Source: Colivicinus sp022776215 (GTDB lineage Bacteria; Bacillota_I; Bacilli_A; Erysipelotrichales; Erysipelotrichaceae). From it: a stretch of DNA of 22,289 nt. Position numbers and translations under genes: made by a program. Where the stretch lies: the NCBI GenBank assembly GCA_022776215.1, contig JALFIR010000068.1:1-22289 (forward strand). Reading direction: 5' to 3'. This document shows positions 14,943 to 22,198 of this stretch, in pieces; position 1 is the first letter of the stretch, and the number at the start of each line of letters is the position of its first letter. The notes below the pieces were generated by a model. The model was not told the DNA's origin and searched no databases. It saw only the letters and a program-made list of their open reading frames with translations.

Positions 14943-15646
14943 TCTTCAGTATTTATCTCTTCTTCACTTTGATTTGCATCGTCATCTGTGCCTTGATTGC
15001 CCACAATTGCATCCCCAATAAGCATTTCACTCAAATCACCACTAGTAGGTCTTGTTGAATCAAACAAATCAATTTGTTTCTTCTTATAATCAACAATATT
15101 CTTATCAGAATAATCAGCGATTATTAATTCTTCATCCAAGTCAACCGACTTAGCAATCGTAAACAAATGTTTTACAATATCTTTTATATAAGCTTTAGAA
15201 GAAGTGATATAAGTTAAATCACTTGTGATTAATTCAATAACATAGTAGTCATTATTTTGATATAAATTTAATATATAATCTCTCTCTATATCCTTAATAG
15301 TTAAATATTTACCACTCTTAGAATAAACAAGTTTGTTTTGATCTAACAAAGATGAATTAGTTAAATATTGTTCGGGATAATATTTATTATTGACGATGTC
15401 ATTAATATTAATATTAACAACTATCTTGTTATCTAAATAACTCAAAACTAAACTTTCTTGATCAAAACTAATCTCACCCATATCACTAGGAAGATAATAA
15501 TCATAATATTTTAAACTATTGTCAGGATGATTGGATACGATCTTACTTGTATCACTTAAAAGACTATCAAGTTCAGTATTGATATCTTTATTAGAAGCAC
15601 AGCCACACATCATCACTAGCAACAAAACAACAAATAGTCTTTTCAT
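14939..15646 (-). CDS. Lipoprotein of unknown function
   Basis: 235 residues with a lipoprotein signal peptide: MKRLF, hydrophobic core LLLV, lipobox MCGC with C16. The mature part has mixed alpha/beta character and an Asp/Glu-rich, disordered C-terminus (about 205-235). I do not recognise the family. The mature domain contains the phrases MGEISFDQESLVLSYLDNK and YYVIELITSDLTYITSSK, which read as beta strands of a surface domain. It follows radC by 5 bases and ends at an intrinsic terminator, so it is the last gene of the SAF - vanZ-like - radC - lipoprotein unit. Confidence 0.8.
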   Translation of the reverse strand: MKRLFVVLLLVMMCGCASNKDINTELDSLLSDTSKIVSNHPDNSLKYYDYYLPSDMGEISFDQESLVLSYLDNKIVVNININDIVNNKYYPEQYLTNSSLLDQNKLVYSKSGKYLTIKDIERDYILNLYQNNDYYVIELITSDLTYITSSKAYIKDIVKHLFTIAKSVDLDEELIIADYSDKNIVDYKKKQIDLFDSTRPTSGDLSEMLIGDAIVGNQGTDDDANQSEEEINTEE

Positions 15647-15651
15647 CTAGA

Positions 15652-16317
15652 CTATTTTAACAATAATCCCTGGCTTTTAAAACTAAAATATGAATCAGCA
15701 GATACTATCAAATGATCTAGAAAGATAATTCCAACCTGGCGACAGCCATCAAAGATAGCCTTTGTAATTCTTTTATCCGCATCAGAAGGATTAATATTAC
15801 CACTTGGATGATTATGAGCCACCACCACATACTTAGTCTTCAACAACAAAGCTTTTCTTAAAATTTCATTAACTGCAACCATAGATGATTCGCTAGTACC
15901 CCTATACATGCTCTCGGCTTTGATTATCTTACCTTTATTGTTTAACAATACCAAAAAGAATTCTTCTTGGTCTTTAAATCCAATATTAAATCTAATATAG
16001 TCAACCAGCATCAAAGGATTAATGGAACAGTCACTATCTTTAATAGTTTCTACTTTTGATAATCGTTTGAAAATTTCCAAAATAGCTAAAATTTCCAAAG
16101 CCTTAGCCTTCTTAATCCCTTTAATTTCAACTAGTTCATCATAATCTAAAGACAAGAGATTGTTAAAACCACCAGCCTTTTTAATCAAGTCATTAGATAA
16201 TGTTAAAACATTAGAATTATGATAAGCTGATTTTAATATCAGTGCCAATAATTCATCATTGTTTAAAGATGAAATCCCATAATTTAAAGCTTTTTCTCTA
16301 GGTAATAATTCGTTCAT
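15652..16317 (-). CDS. radC: RadC family protein (UPF0758, JAB/MPN domain)
   Basis: 221 residues with an N-terminal helix-hairpin-helix region (LVEIKGIKKAKALEI, about 62-76). The C-terminal JAB/MPN domain carries the zinc motif VVAHNHPSGN (H168 and H170, with the downstream acidic residue in PSDAD, about 178-181). The upstream glutamate (EEFF, about 118) completes the usual metalloprotease-like set. The name is historical; the cellular role is not firmly established. It overlaps the vanZ-like stop by 4 bases (ATGA). Confidence 0.93.
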   Translation of the reverse strand: MNELLPREKALNYGISSLNNDELLALILKSAYHNSNVLTLSNDLIKKAGGFNNLLSLDYDELVEIKGIKKAKALEILAILEIFKRLSKVETIKDSDCSINPLMLVDYIRFNIGFKDQEEFFLVLLNNKGKIIKAESMYRGTSESSMVAVNEILRKALLLKTKYVVVAHNHPSGNINPSDADKRITKAIFDGCRQVGIIFLDHLIVSADSYFSFKSQGLLLK

Positions 16318-16733
16318 TTTTTCTTAACAAGACGCCATAAGAAACATGAAACAATACTGCCAGAAGAATCAATTATCACATCACTCAATTGACCACATCT
16401 ACCATCAACAAACAATTGATGAAACTCATCAAACGAAGCATATAGAACACAAAATAGAACAGACACAACAATTAACTTTGGACAATTATATTCTTTGAAA
16501 CATTCATAGGTTAAGATATATAAAATAAAATATTCGCTAAAATGAGCTAACTTACGAATAAAGAAACCAAAGGTATCTACAAAAGCCTTTGTATCGCTTA
16601 TCTTTAACAGCTTAGCGATGCTTAATAAAATACCATCAGATAGACTGCCTGATTGGTCACCTGTTTCCGCTGATAACAAATATATCAAGATAAGCCAGCT
16701 TACAAATAAAAGTGTTTTTATAATCTTTTTCAT
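16314..16733 (-). CDS. VanZ-like membrane protein
   Basis: 139 residues with about four hydrophobic segments. The VanZ-like signature RKLAHFSEYFILY lies around residues 65-77, and DEFHQLFVDGRCGQLSDVIID, around 105-125, matches the family pattern DExHQxFxxGRxxxxxDVxxD. The family is named after the teicoplanin-resistance accessory VanZ, but single stand-alone copies are common in Bacillota and do not imply resistance. No Shine-Dalgarno sequence is evident before the ATG; it lies 12 bases after the upstream stop, so re-initiation is likely. Confidence 0.88.
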   Translation of the reverse strand: MKKIIKTLLFVSWLILIYLLSAETGDQSGSLSDGILLSIAKLLKISDTKAFVDTFGFFIRKLAHFSEYFILYILTYECFKEYNCPKLIVVSVLFCVLYASFDEFHQLFVDGRCGQLSDVIIDSSGSIVSCFLWRLVKKK

Positions 16734-16745
16734 TCAATAATAATA

Positions 16746-17435
16746 TCATCTAAGATAATTAAAAACCATTGATTCATCATTAAGTTTACTTCCAACATCC
16801 TGGTAACAATCTTTGCCTATAACCGCATTCAAACTACCTATTGCTAATGCCTTATTAATGTAGCTAACTGCATCATCAGGCAAGGCTAAAGTAATATTTT
16901 GTAAGACTGCACTATTATCAAAATCAAGAATCTTCTTATGATTCAAATCATACAAACCAATTATTCTTACATTGCTTATTAATAAGTCACTTAAGACCCT
17001 ATCTTTACTAATAGTCAAATATATGTCAACATACATGCCTTCTTTTAAATAAGCTTGATTAACCTTTAAATCATTAATATTAATATCATAAGCAACCTCA
17101 TCTTCTCTCAAATCATAAGTCAACTTATCATCAATGTTTCTTATATCGTCTAATACACTCTTATAAAAGAAAGAACCCTTAGGTACAAAACCATCAATAC
17201 GTACACATTTGTTATCTAGATCTTCCCTATCCACGACAACCTCACTATTCAAGTATCTTTTAGAAACCGTTATAAATTTGTATGTTGATTCATCTACTAA
17301 AGCTCTCTTTCCCAGTGAATAAGTAGCTACAGGCACCTTAATAAGTTCCAATTCTCTTCTACAATAAAGTAGCATTCCTCCAACTAACAGTACCAATACA
17401 CTCAAAACAATAATTATTTTCTTTTTCTTAGGCAT
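16746..17435 (-). CDS. SAF/CpaB-like membrane-anchored protein
   Basis: Start chosen at ATG 17435 (MPKKKKIIIV), because the AAAGGAG site sits 8 bases before it; the ATG at 17453 would place that site inside the coding region. The 229-residue product has one N-terminal transmembrane segment (about 6-23). A SAF-like domain follows (about 32-95, including the VPVATYSLGKR and GFVPKGSFFYKS stretches), and then a beta-rich domain like the RcpC/CpaB C-terminus. CpaB proteins serve Flp pilus assembly, but no pilus genes are present, so the role is open. One copy of a 58-bp repeat covers its leader and ribosome binding site. Confidence 0.7.
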   Translation of the reverse strand: MPKKKKIIIVLSVLVLLVGGMLLYCRRELELIKVPVATYSLGKRALVDESTYKFITVSKRYLNSEVVVDREDLDNKCVRIDGFVPKGSFFYKSVLDDIRNIDDKLTYDLREDEVAYDININDLKVNQAYLKEGMYVDIYLTISKDRVLSDLLISNVRIIGLYDLNHKKILDFDNSAVLQNITLALPDDAVSYINKALAIGSLNAVIGKDCYQDVGSKLNDESMVFNYLR

Positions 17436-17439
17436 CCCT

Positions 17440-17497
17440 TTTTCTCCTTTCATATCTTTATTGACGATAAAAGAAGAAATTCCTACATCAAATTATA
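17440..17497 (-). repeat. 58-bp direct repeat, copy 1 (SAF-gene side)
   Basis: Identical to 18913-18970 except for two bases (56 of 58). On the minus strand it carries TATAAT (17492-17497), a leader and the AAAGGAG site of the SAF gene. No good -35 precedes this copy; its first bases overlap the toxin-pseudogene stop codon. Confidence 0.95.
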
Positions 17498-18292
17498 ATT
17501 TTTTGAAATATTCTAGTATTTCAGAAACAGTTTCATCAACACTTATATCTAGCCAGTTTTTATTAGAAGCATTTAGTTTGCTCATATATTTAGCATTTCC
17601 AAATAATTTTTCAAGGCGATTAAGCAATTCTTCATCGTTGCTGACAGGCATAGTGTTATCACCATAAATAATAATCTTAAGATACTTTTTAAGAATTTTA
17701 ACATCACAATCTTCCAATAAAAAACAAATATCAAAAACATCTTTAAATCTTGTATTAGTTGACATGAAACGCAACAAAGATTTTAGCTTTTCCACTATTA
17801 TTTGTTCCCTGGAATTAACCAACAGTTGTATGGCGTCTTCTTGAATGCAAACATCAATTAAAAGCTCTTCTTGATAAATATCTAAATTGTTGTGAACACC
17901 AATGTCAATTTTAGTTCCAATTGAATTATTATAATGATCACTTATATTTAAATAGATTCTTTTGTCCTTATAATCTTGTTGATTCAACTCAGTAAAACAG
18001 CCAACATATGTTATCGATAAATCATCAATACATTTAAACTATCAACAAACTTTTCTATAGCACTATCAGATAACGAATAATGAATAAAATCAAAATCAAT
18101 ATCTTTTGTCACACGTCTTAGATTATTTGACAATTTTTGTACAACAAGCCCTCCTTTAATGGTCACAAAATTTTTCAGAGAACTTTGATCAATCGCCTTT
18201 AGGATAATATCATGGCAAAGTATCGTTTTTGCGTCATCTTCTTTATATCCTTTTGCGATGATTTTGTTTATTTCATTTATAAAATTAATTAT
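17493..18292 (-). pseudogene. abiEii: AbiEii-type nucleotidyltransferase toxin, broken
   Basis: The toxin half of an AbiE type IV module, recognisable in two frames. Upstream part: NFINEINKIIAKGYKEDDAKTILCHDIILKAI..., then TIKGGLVVQKL and TKDIDFDF, the GG and DxD active-site motifs of nucleotidyltransferases. Downstream part (17493 to about 18035): KIDIGVHNN, EQIIVEKLKSLL and KDVFDICF. Two lesions are visible. First, the expected start codon reads ATA at 18292-18290, five bases after a GGAGG site; an ATG there would give the usual overlap with the antitoxin stop. Second, one base is missing near 18031-18037, where SLN is followed by a stop unless the frame moves to CIDDLSITYVGCFTELNQQDY. Either should abolish full-length toxin. 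Confidence 0.85.
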
Positions 18293-18831
18293 AGAACCTC
18301 CAGTTGAATGGCATCGCTAATCGCTTCGCCATTTTTAAAATTTTCAGCATACTCTTCTATCGTAAGGAAGTCTAGTTGAAAAATCAATCTTCTATAATTA
18401 TTAATTACCTCTTTATACAAATCAAAAGGTATCCTACTTTTTAAACGAATCAAGTCAACCAACAACCTTTCTTTTGTAGGCACTCTTATGGTTACACCAT
18501 CGTATTCTAATTTAGTAAGCTCTTGTTCAAAAAGATTATCTTTCACAAAATACTGTTTAACATTTTTTTCTTTAATTCTTGTGTGATTTCTTCTAGTAGC
18601 TAAATTATATTCTGTAGGTATATAGTCAGTTAAATCATAATAAAAGCATGCACTGACACCGGTAAAAATAGCATCAGGGTATTTAAAAGAAATCAATTCT
18701 AATTCGGAATAGTGTTCTTTATCTGAATAAACGCCTTTTTCAATCTTAAATAATCTATTCTCAGTCAGTTCTTTCTTAATTTGATAATCAGAACCATATT
18801 TATCTAAACATTCCTTATACGAAAACAACAT
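18289..18831 (-). CDS. abiEi: AbiEi-type antitoxin
   Basis: Antitoxin and transcriptional autorepressor of an AbiE type IV toxin-antitoxin system. The 180-residue protein has an N-terminal winged-helix segment (MLFSYKECLDKYGSDYQIKKEL...IEKGVYSD) and a middle with KYPDAIFTGVSACFYYDLTDYIP, typical of the AbiEi family. VPTKERLLVDLIRLKSRIPFDLYKEVINNY follows, ending in LEVL. The length fits the short Bacillota form. AGGAG lies 6 bases before the ATG, immediately beside a perfect inverted repeat holding a TATAAT box. The gene is intact although its toxin partner is broken, so its remaining role would be self-regulation or protection against related systems. Confidence 0.85.
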   Translation of the reverse strand: MLFSYKECLDKYGSDYQIKKELTENRLFKIEKGVYSDKEHYSELELISFKYPDAIFTGVSACFYYDLTDYIPTEYNLATRRNHTRIKEKNVKQYFVKDNLFEQELTKLEYDGVTIRVPTKERLLVDLIRLKSRIPFDLYKEVINNYRRLIFQLDFLTIEEYAENFKNGEAISDAIQLEVL

Positions 18832-18842
18832 ATCAATCTCCT

Positions 18843-18893
18843 ATTAAAGTAATTATACACATGAATTCATATCATGTGTATAATTACTTTAAT
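18843..18893. promoter_or_regulatory. 22-bp perfect inverted repeat, probable AbiEi operator
   Basis: Arms 18843-18864 and 18872-18893 are exact reverse complements with a 7-base centre (18865-18871). The arm nearest abiEi contains TATAAT on the minus strand (18852-18857), and its edge touches the ribosome binding site of abiEi. AbiEi proteins are known to bind inverted repeats in front of their own operon, so this is the likely autoregulatory site. In RNA it would also form a long AT-rich hairpin. Confidence 0.75.
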
Positions 18894-18912
18894 TTTTATA
18901 CTAAGTCATAAC

Positions 18913-18970
18913 TTTTCTCCTTTCATATCTTTATTGACCATAAAAGAAGAAATTCCTACATGAAATTATA
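18913..18970 (-). repeat. 58-bp direct repeat, copy 2 (MFS side)
   Basis: Matches 17440-17497 at 56 of 58 bases. On the minus strand the text after this copy continues with a decayed version of the SAF gene start: GAGAAAAGTTATGACTTAG here against GAGAAAAAGGGATGCCTAAG in front of the SAF gene. This suggests copy 2 is the original leader and was separated from its gene when the AbiE module arrived. Confidence 0.92.
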
Positions 18971-18994
18971 AAAAAAGAGCAATTACCTTAGCAA
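18965..18994 (-). promoter_or_regulatory. Candidate promoter reading from copy 2 of the repeat
   Basis: Minus strand TTGCTA (18989-18994), 18 bases, then TATAAT (18965-18970), which is the repeat's -10. Only this copy has a plausible -35. It probably was the native promoter of the SAF-vanZ-radC genes and may still read through the AbiE region. Confidence 0.45.
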
Positions 18995-20140
18995 TTAATC
19001 AAATATTTTCTTATTAGTTAACACAATTATTAATGCCGCCACGCTTATCATGGTACCCAATAAATACAAATTGAAAGTACCAAAATATTTCATCATAAAG
19101 CCAAATGTTTGCGACAAAACAGCTTGATAAATCATATTAAAAGTTTGAAGTAAAGTTAATGCTCTTGCGATACTTGCTCCACCATAGATTTTATTAAGAT
19201 ACTCAATATTACCAACAATAGCACTTATCGCTAAAACACCATGTAAAGATTGAGCTAAGATAAACACATAAATATTTCTTGTAAGAAAACAGATTAGACA
19301 TCTTGAAACAACCGAAATGCATGAAATGATAAAGGCTCTATGATAGCCAACTTTCTTTATAAAAGCACTTCCATTATTAACTACATATAATTCCGGAATA
19401 ACCATAATGAAGGTCGCAACACCAATCATATTATCACTGCATTTTAGAGTTTCAGTAATATGAATACCCGCAAAAGTAGTTAGGGTATCTACTGTTGTGT
19501 TTGTAAATAAAGTAACCAAAACAATCACCAAAAATCTTTTATCCTTTAAAATATTCTTGGTATTGGTATCTTCCTGAATCGCTTCCTTACTAACACTTTC
19601 ATTTTTAGGCAAAGTAGTAATTATTAAGCAGCACAACAACAAAGACAAGATATAGAAGAAAACATAAGGACCACCATATCCTAGTTTATTCATAATTATC
19701 GCAATAAAAGTACTACCTACAATATAACCAAAAGAACCATATGATCTAAGTTGACCAAAGCTCATCTTATACTTATTACAATATTCAACACTTAAACTAT
19801 CACAAATACTACCTAAATCTGTCTTAAAGATATAGATGCATACAGATAAAAGACAAAGTAAGGGAAAGATGCTTTGATGGCTCCATAAAAATACACTAAA
19901 AGCTGAAAAGAAACACAATATTGATAAAATCCTTCTATTAGAATACTTACCAGCCAAGATACCCCATAGAGGAATAAAAAACATTGACACAATAACACTA
20001 ATAGATGAAATAAAACCAATCTTCACCCCATCAAATCCAAGTCTTGAATAATATACATTAGCATATGGGAAAAAGACACCATATGAGATGTATAAGAATA
20101 AATATAATAATTTAAATTTGTTGTTGATGGTCTTGTTCAT
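18995..20140 (-). CDS. MFS transporter (MFS_1-like, LacY/HcaT-type)
   Basis: 381-residue integral membrane protein with about 12 hydrophobic segments. The start YGVFFPYANVYYSRLGFDGVKIGFI and the RSYGSFGYIVGS segment (about 135-146) resemble the LacY/NupG/HcaT-type branch (proton symport of sugars, nucleosides or aromatic acids). Cytoplasmic loop 2 carries an SNRR patch (about 67-70). Substrate cannot be read from the sequence. No clear ribosome binding site precedes the ATG; a TATACT-like box lies about 18-23 bases upstream. It stands alone between the decayed genes and the AbiE region. Confidence 0.85.
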   Translation of the reverse strand: MNKTINNKFKLLYLFLYISYGVFFPYANVYYSRLGFDGVKIGFISSISVIVSMFFIPLWGILAGKYSNRRILSILCFFSAFSVFLWSHQSIFPLLCLLSVCIYIFKTDLGSICDSLSVEYCNKYKMSFGQLRSYGSFGYIVGSTFIAIIMNKLGYGGPYVFFYILSLLLCCLIITTLPKNESVSKEAIQEDTNTKNILKDKRFLVIVLVTLFTNTTVDTLTTFAGIHITETLKCSDNMIGVATFIMVIPELYVVNNGSAFIKKVGYHRAFIISCISVVSRCLICFLTRNIYVFILAQSLHGVLAISAIVGNIEYLNKIYGGASIARALTLLQTFNMIYQAVLSQTFGFMMKYFGTFNLYLLGTMISVAALIIVLTNKKIFD

Positions 20141-20168
20141 AATTAAACATCTATTAAAGTATATTACA

Positions 20169-20320
20169 TTATCGATAATTTTTTAATAATTCCTTATAGA
20201 ATTTAACAACCAAGCCTAACTTATCAATCAAAAAATTTTCATCATCATTATGAACACTAGCATATTGTTTATTATCGATATCAATAGGCACAAATCTAAT
20301 TACCGCATCAGATAAATCAT
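20169..20320 (-). pseudogene. C-terminal remnant of an M20-type peptidase
   Basis: An open frame of 72 codons from ATG 20387 reads through a terminator hairpin and then encodes LSDAVIRFVPIDIDNKQYAS followed by VHNDDENF and a helical end VVKFYKELLKNY. This second part reads like the extreme C-terminus of M20-family metallopeptidases (pattern: LxDxVxRFxP, then SxHxxxE, then a final helix with FY). The first 22 codons, which encode the hairpin, look non-coding. I therefore call only the tail as a gene remnant; the active-site domains are gone. The assignment is from motif memory. Confidence 0.5.
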
Positions 20321-20321
20321 T

Positions 20322-20349
20322 AAAAAGACCTACCACAAATTGTGGTAGG
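20322..20349 (-). terminator. Intrinsic terminator after the ATC-hydrolase pseudogene
   Basis: A near-perfect palindrome with 10-bp arms, CCTACCACAA (20329-20338) and TTGTGGTAGG (20340-20349), is followed on the minus strand by TCTTTTTAA. It lies about 40 bases after the ATC-hydrolase stop, the right place for that gene's terminator. Confidence 0.75.
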
Positions 20350-20388
20350 CAAAATCTTACAATCAAGGATGTATTAACTTTTTTCATA

Positions 20389-20885
20389 TTATTTAACTTT
20401 CTTATATCTTAAGGCACAGACATCATCACCTTTGGCAATGCACTTAGGCAAGTCTAACTTTGCATCAAAGCATTCACCAATACCATGGTCACCGCACATT
20501 GCGATATCACAAAGTCTTGCGATTTGTTCATCACTACAATCAGCTTTTTGCCAAACCTTTACAAGCGGACAATAATGGAAATCTAAATATAAAGTATCAT
20601 CTGTGCTTTCAACCACATCCATTTCAAACAGCCATCTTGCTGCCTTAGTAAATAAGGTTTTCTTTAAACCTTTTAAACTCTTGGTACCACCCTTTTTAAC
20701 TAAATCATTACCTTGAGATAGACCACACCTTTTAATTGCCCTACTGCCAAATACAAGAGGATCTAAGCCTTCTTACAAACCTCATCAGTCAATAGATACA
20801 GCCAAAAAGCACGGTGTTCTAACAATTCTCTGATCTTCACTACGAAAGGATTTTTAATCTTCGCTTCATTCACTACTTTTGTCAC
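20389..20885 (-). pseudogene. ATC-hydrolase-type protein with one-base frameshift
   Basis: Matches the pattern of the L-2-amino-thiazoline-4-carboxylate hydrolase family. From GTG 20885 the first frame reads VTKVVNEAKIKNPFVVKI, then RELLEHRAFWLYLLTDEVCKKA and a stop. The other frame picks up at once with GLDPLVFGSRAIKRCGLSQG and continues to MDVVESTDDTLYLDFHYCPL (20622 onward), SDEQIARLCDIAMCGDHGI and KGDDVCALRYKKVK. Restoring one G in the GG at 20768-20769 (AAGAAGGGC) joins both into a full-length protein, so the lesion is a one-base deletion in a G run. The conserved residues HYCP, CDIAM..D and GDDVC are all present in the tail, so the break looks recent. A sequencing error is the main alternative. 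Confidence 0.8.
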
Positions 20886-20947
20886 AATACACTCTTACAA
20901 TTATTTATTAAGTAAATAAAAAATGAAATTAATCACTTCTTTAATGT

Positions 20948-21613
20948 CTATATTGCACCATGTTTACCAACTAGTTTATAGCTATTGTCAATTAATTCAC
21001 TAACCAAATCATCACTTAAAGTATCATTCAAAATAATCGATATCCATGACTTCTTGTTCATATGATAGGCTTCATAAATGCCTTCTATCTTCAGCAAATT
21101 ATCCTTATCGTTTGGATTAATCTTAACATTGATAACTTCAATTAAACCAAATTTATTCTTATCAATCTTATTAAATGGAATAACCATCAAGATACTAAAC
21201 CACTTATTATCTTTGTTTCGATATACACCATGATAAGGACTGCTTTTAAATGGGAAATCAGGACTTACACTATATATCTTATAAATAAATTCATTAATTC
21301 TATTAGCTTGATCAAAGATATACACCCTTCTTATACAAGTCTTATCCCTTATATCCAACAATATCTTTTCAAATTCACTTCTAATCTTTAGATTAAAATC
21401 ACCACTTCTTTCGATTCTAAAATTGATATATTCCTCGTCAAAAGATAAGTCGATAATCTTGCCTGTAATCTTTTTATCAGCATAAGTAACAATTACTTTA
21501 AAAGTATTATCCAATATATCAACAGTATAAACATAATCACTATTAAAGCCATATTTTAACAGTTTATTTTCATCAATCGAGTAGCGATTAAAGATTGTTT
21601 CTTCAATTGTCAT
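20948..21613 (-). CDS. YjbR/MmcQ-family protein
   Basis: 221-residue cytosolic protein of the two-part Bacillota form: an N-terminal alpha/beta domain (about 1-105, with GKIIDLSFDEEYINFRIE and FEKILLDIRD) followed by the MmcQ/YjbR fold. The latter is recognised from SPDFPFKSSPYHGVYRNKDNKWF, ILMVIP, VINVKINP and the near-invariant EAYHMNKKSWISIIL. The fold is suspected to bind DNA, but no biochemical role is firmly established. The ATG overlaps the exonuclease stop by 4 bases, so the two are translationally coupled. The 62 bases between it and the ATC-hydrolase pseudogene hold no gene. Confidence 0.88.
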   Translation of the reverse strand: MTIEETIFNRYSIDENKLLKYGFNSDYVYTVDILDNTFKVIVTYADKKITGKIIDLSFDEEYINFRIERSGDFNLKIRSEFEKILLDIRDKTCIRRVYIFDQANRINEFIYKIYSVSPDFPFKSSPYHGVYRNKDNKWFSILMVIPFNKIDKNKFGLIEVINVKINPNDKDNLLKIEGIYEAYHMNKKSWISIILNDTLSDDLVSELIDNSYKLVGKHGAI

Positions 21614-22164
21614 AATAATTTACAAGTCCTTATAAATTTACTAGTATCAGCACCACTTTCTAGATATCTTAACAAAATATTAGCACAAGCATTACTATCA
21701 CTATCAGCTCTATGATGATTTAAACAAATATCATAATAATCGCACAGATCATTAAGCTTATGGCTAATACCAGGTAAAAGCACTCTGCCCATTTGAACTG
21801 TACAAATATAATGTACATAAGGTTTCCAATCAATATGATAAAAAGCTAAACACTTCTTTAAGACATTCATATCGAATGTTGCGTTATGTGCTACTATCAT
21901 GCCACTACTAAATAAGGGCTCTATATTTTCCCAAAGTAAATCAAAAGATGGTGCATTAGCTACCATAAATTCATCAATACCAGTTAACCTCTTATTGAAT
22001 GAATCAAAATATGTCTCAGGATTTACTAACGAATAGAAAGAATCAACTATCCTATCATCTTCTATAATCGTGATACCAATGGCACTCATGCGATCATTTA
22101 AGTGATTAGGGGTTTCTACATCAAATACAATAAAACGATTCAAAAAAATCAGTCGAGTAGGCAC
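21610..22164 (-). CDS. DEDDh 3'-5' exonuclease (DnaQ-like)
   Basis: 184-residue exonuclease of the DnaQ/epsilon fold. Motif I is VFDVETPN (D and E at about 14 and 16), motif II VAHNATFDMNVL and motif III HHRADSDSNA (HxxxxD type), giving the four acidic residues and the histidine. RNase H-like stand-alone exonucleases of this size trim or proofread nucleic acids; the substrate is not clear. The GTG start at 22164 is supported by AAAGGAG 6 bases before it; there is no suitable upstream ATG. A 7-bp hairpin covers the start codon, and a group II intron ends about 35 bases upstream, in the 5' leader, so expression may depend on intron-borne or new promoter sequences. Confidence 0.87.
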   Translation of the reverse strand: MPTRLIFLNRFIVFDVETPNHLNDRMSAIGITIIEDDRIVDSFYSLVNPETYFDSFNKRLTGIDEFMVANAPSFDLLWENIEPLFSSGMIVAHNATFDMNVLKKCLAFYHIDWKPYVHYICTVQMGRVLLPGISHKLNDLCDYYDICLNHHRADSDSNACANILLRYLESGADTSKFIRTCKLL

Positions 22165-22169
22165 TCGAC
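22152..22169 (-). promoter_or_regulatory. Hairpin covering the exonuclease start codon
   Basis: GTCGAGT and ACTCGAC arms (22163-22169 and 22152-22158, minus-strand order) enclose the 4-base loop GCCT. The GTG start lies at the arm-loop junction, and the AGGAG site is immediately upstream. Folding would occlude initiation. Confidence 0.5.
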
Positions 22170-22198
22170 ACTCCTTTCTCTTTACTTTCTTTACTTTT

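Noticed and set aside
17433..17453. SAF gene starting at ATG 17453
   Set aside because: It would put the AAAGGAG site inside the coding sequence; the ATG at 17435 is correctly spaced from it.
18971..18997. Terminator after the MFS transporter
   Set aside because: AGCAATTA is repeated directly rather than inverted, so no stable hairpin forms before the T run.
20315..20387. First 24 codons of the 72-codon frame as the start of a real small protein
   Set aside because: They encode an intrinsic terminator hairpin with a U tract and have no ribosome binding site.
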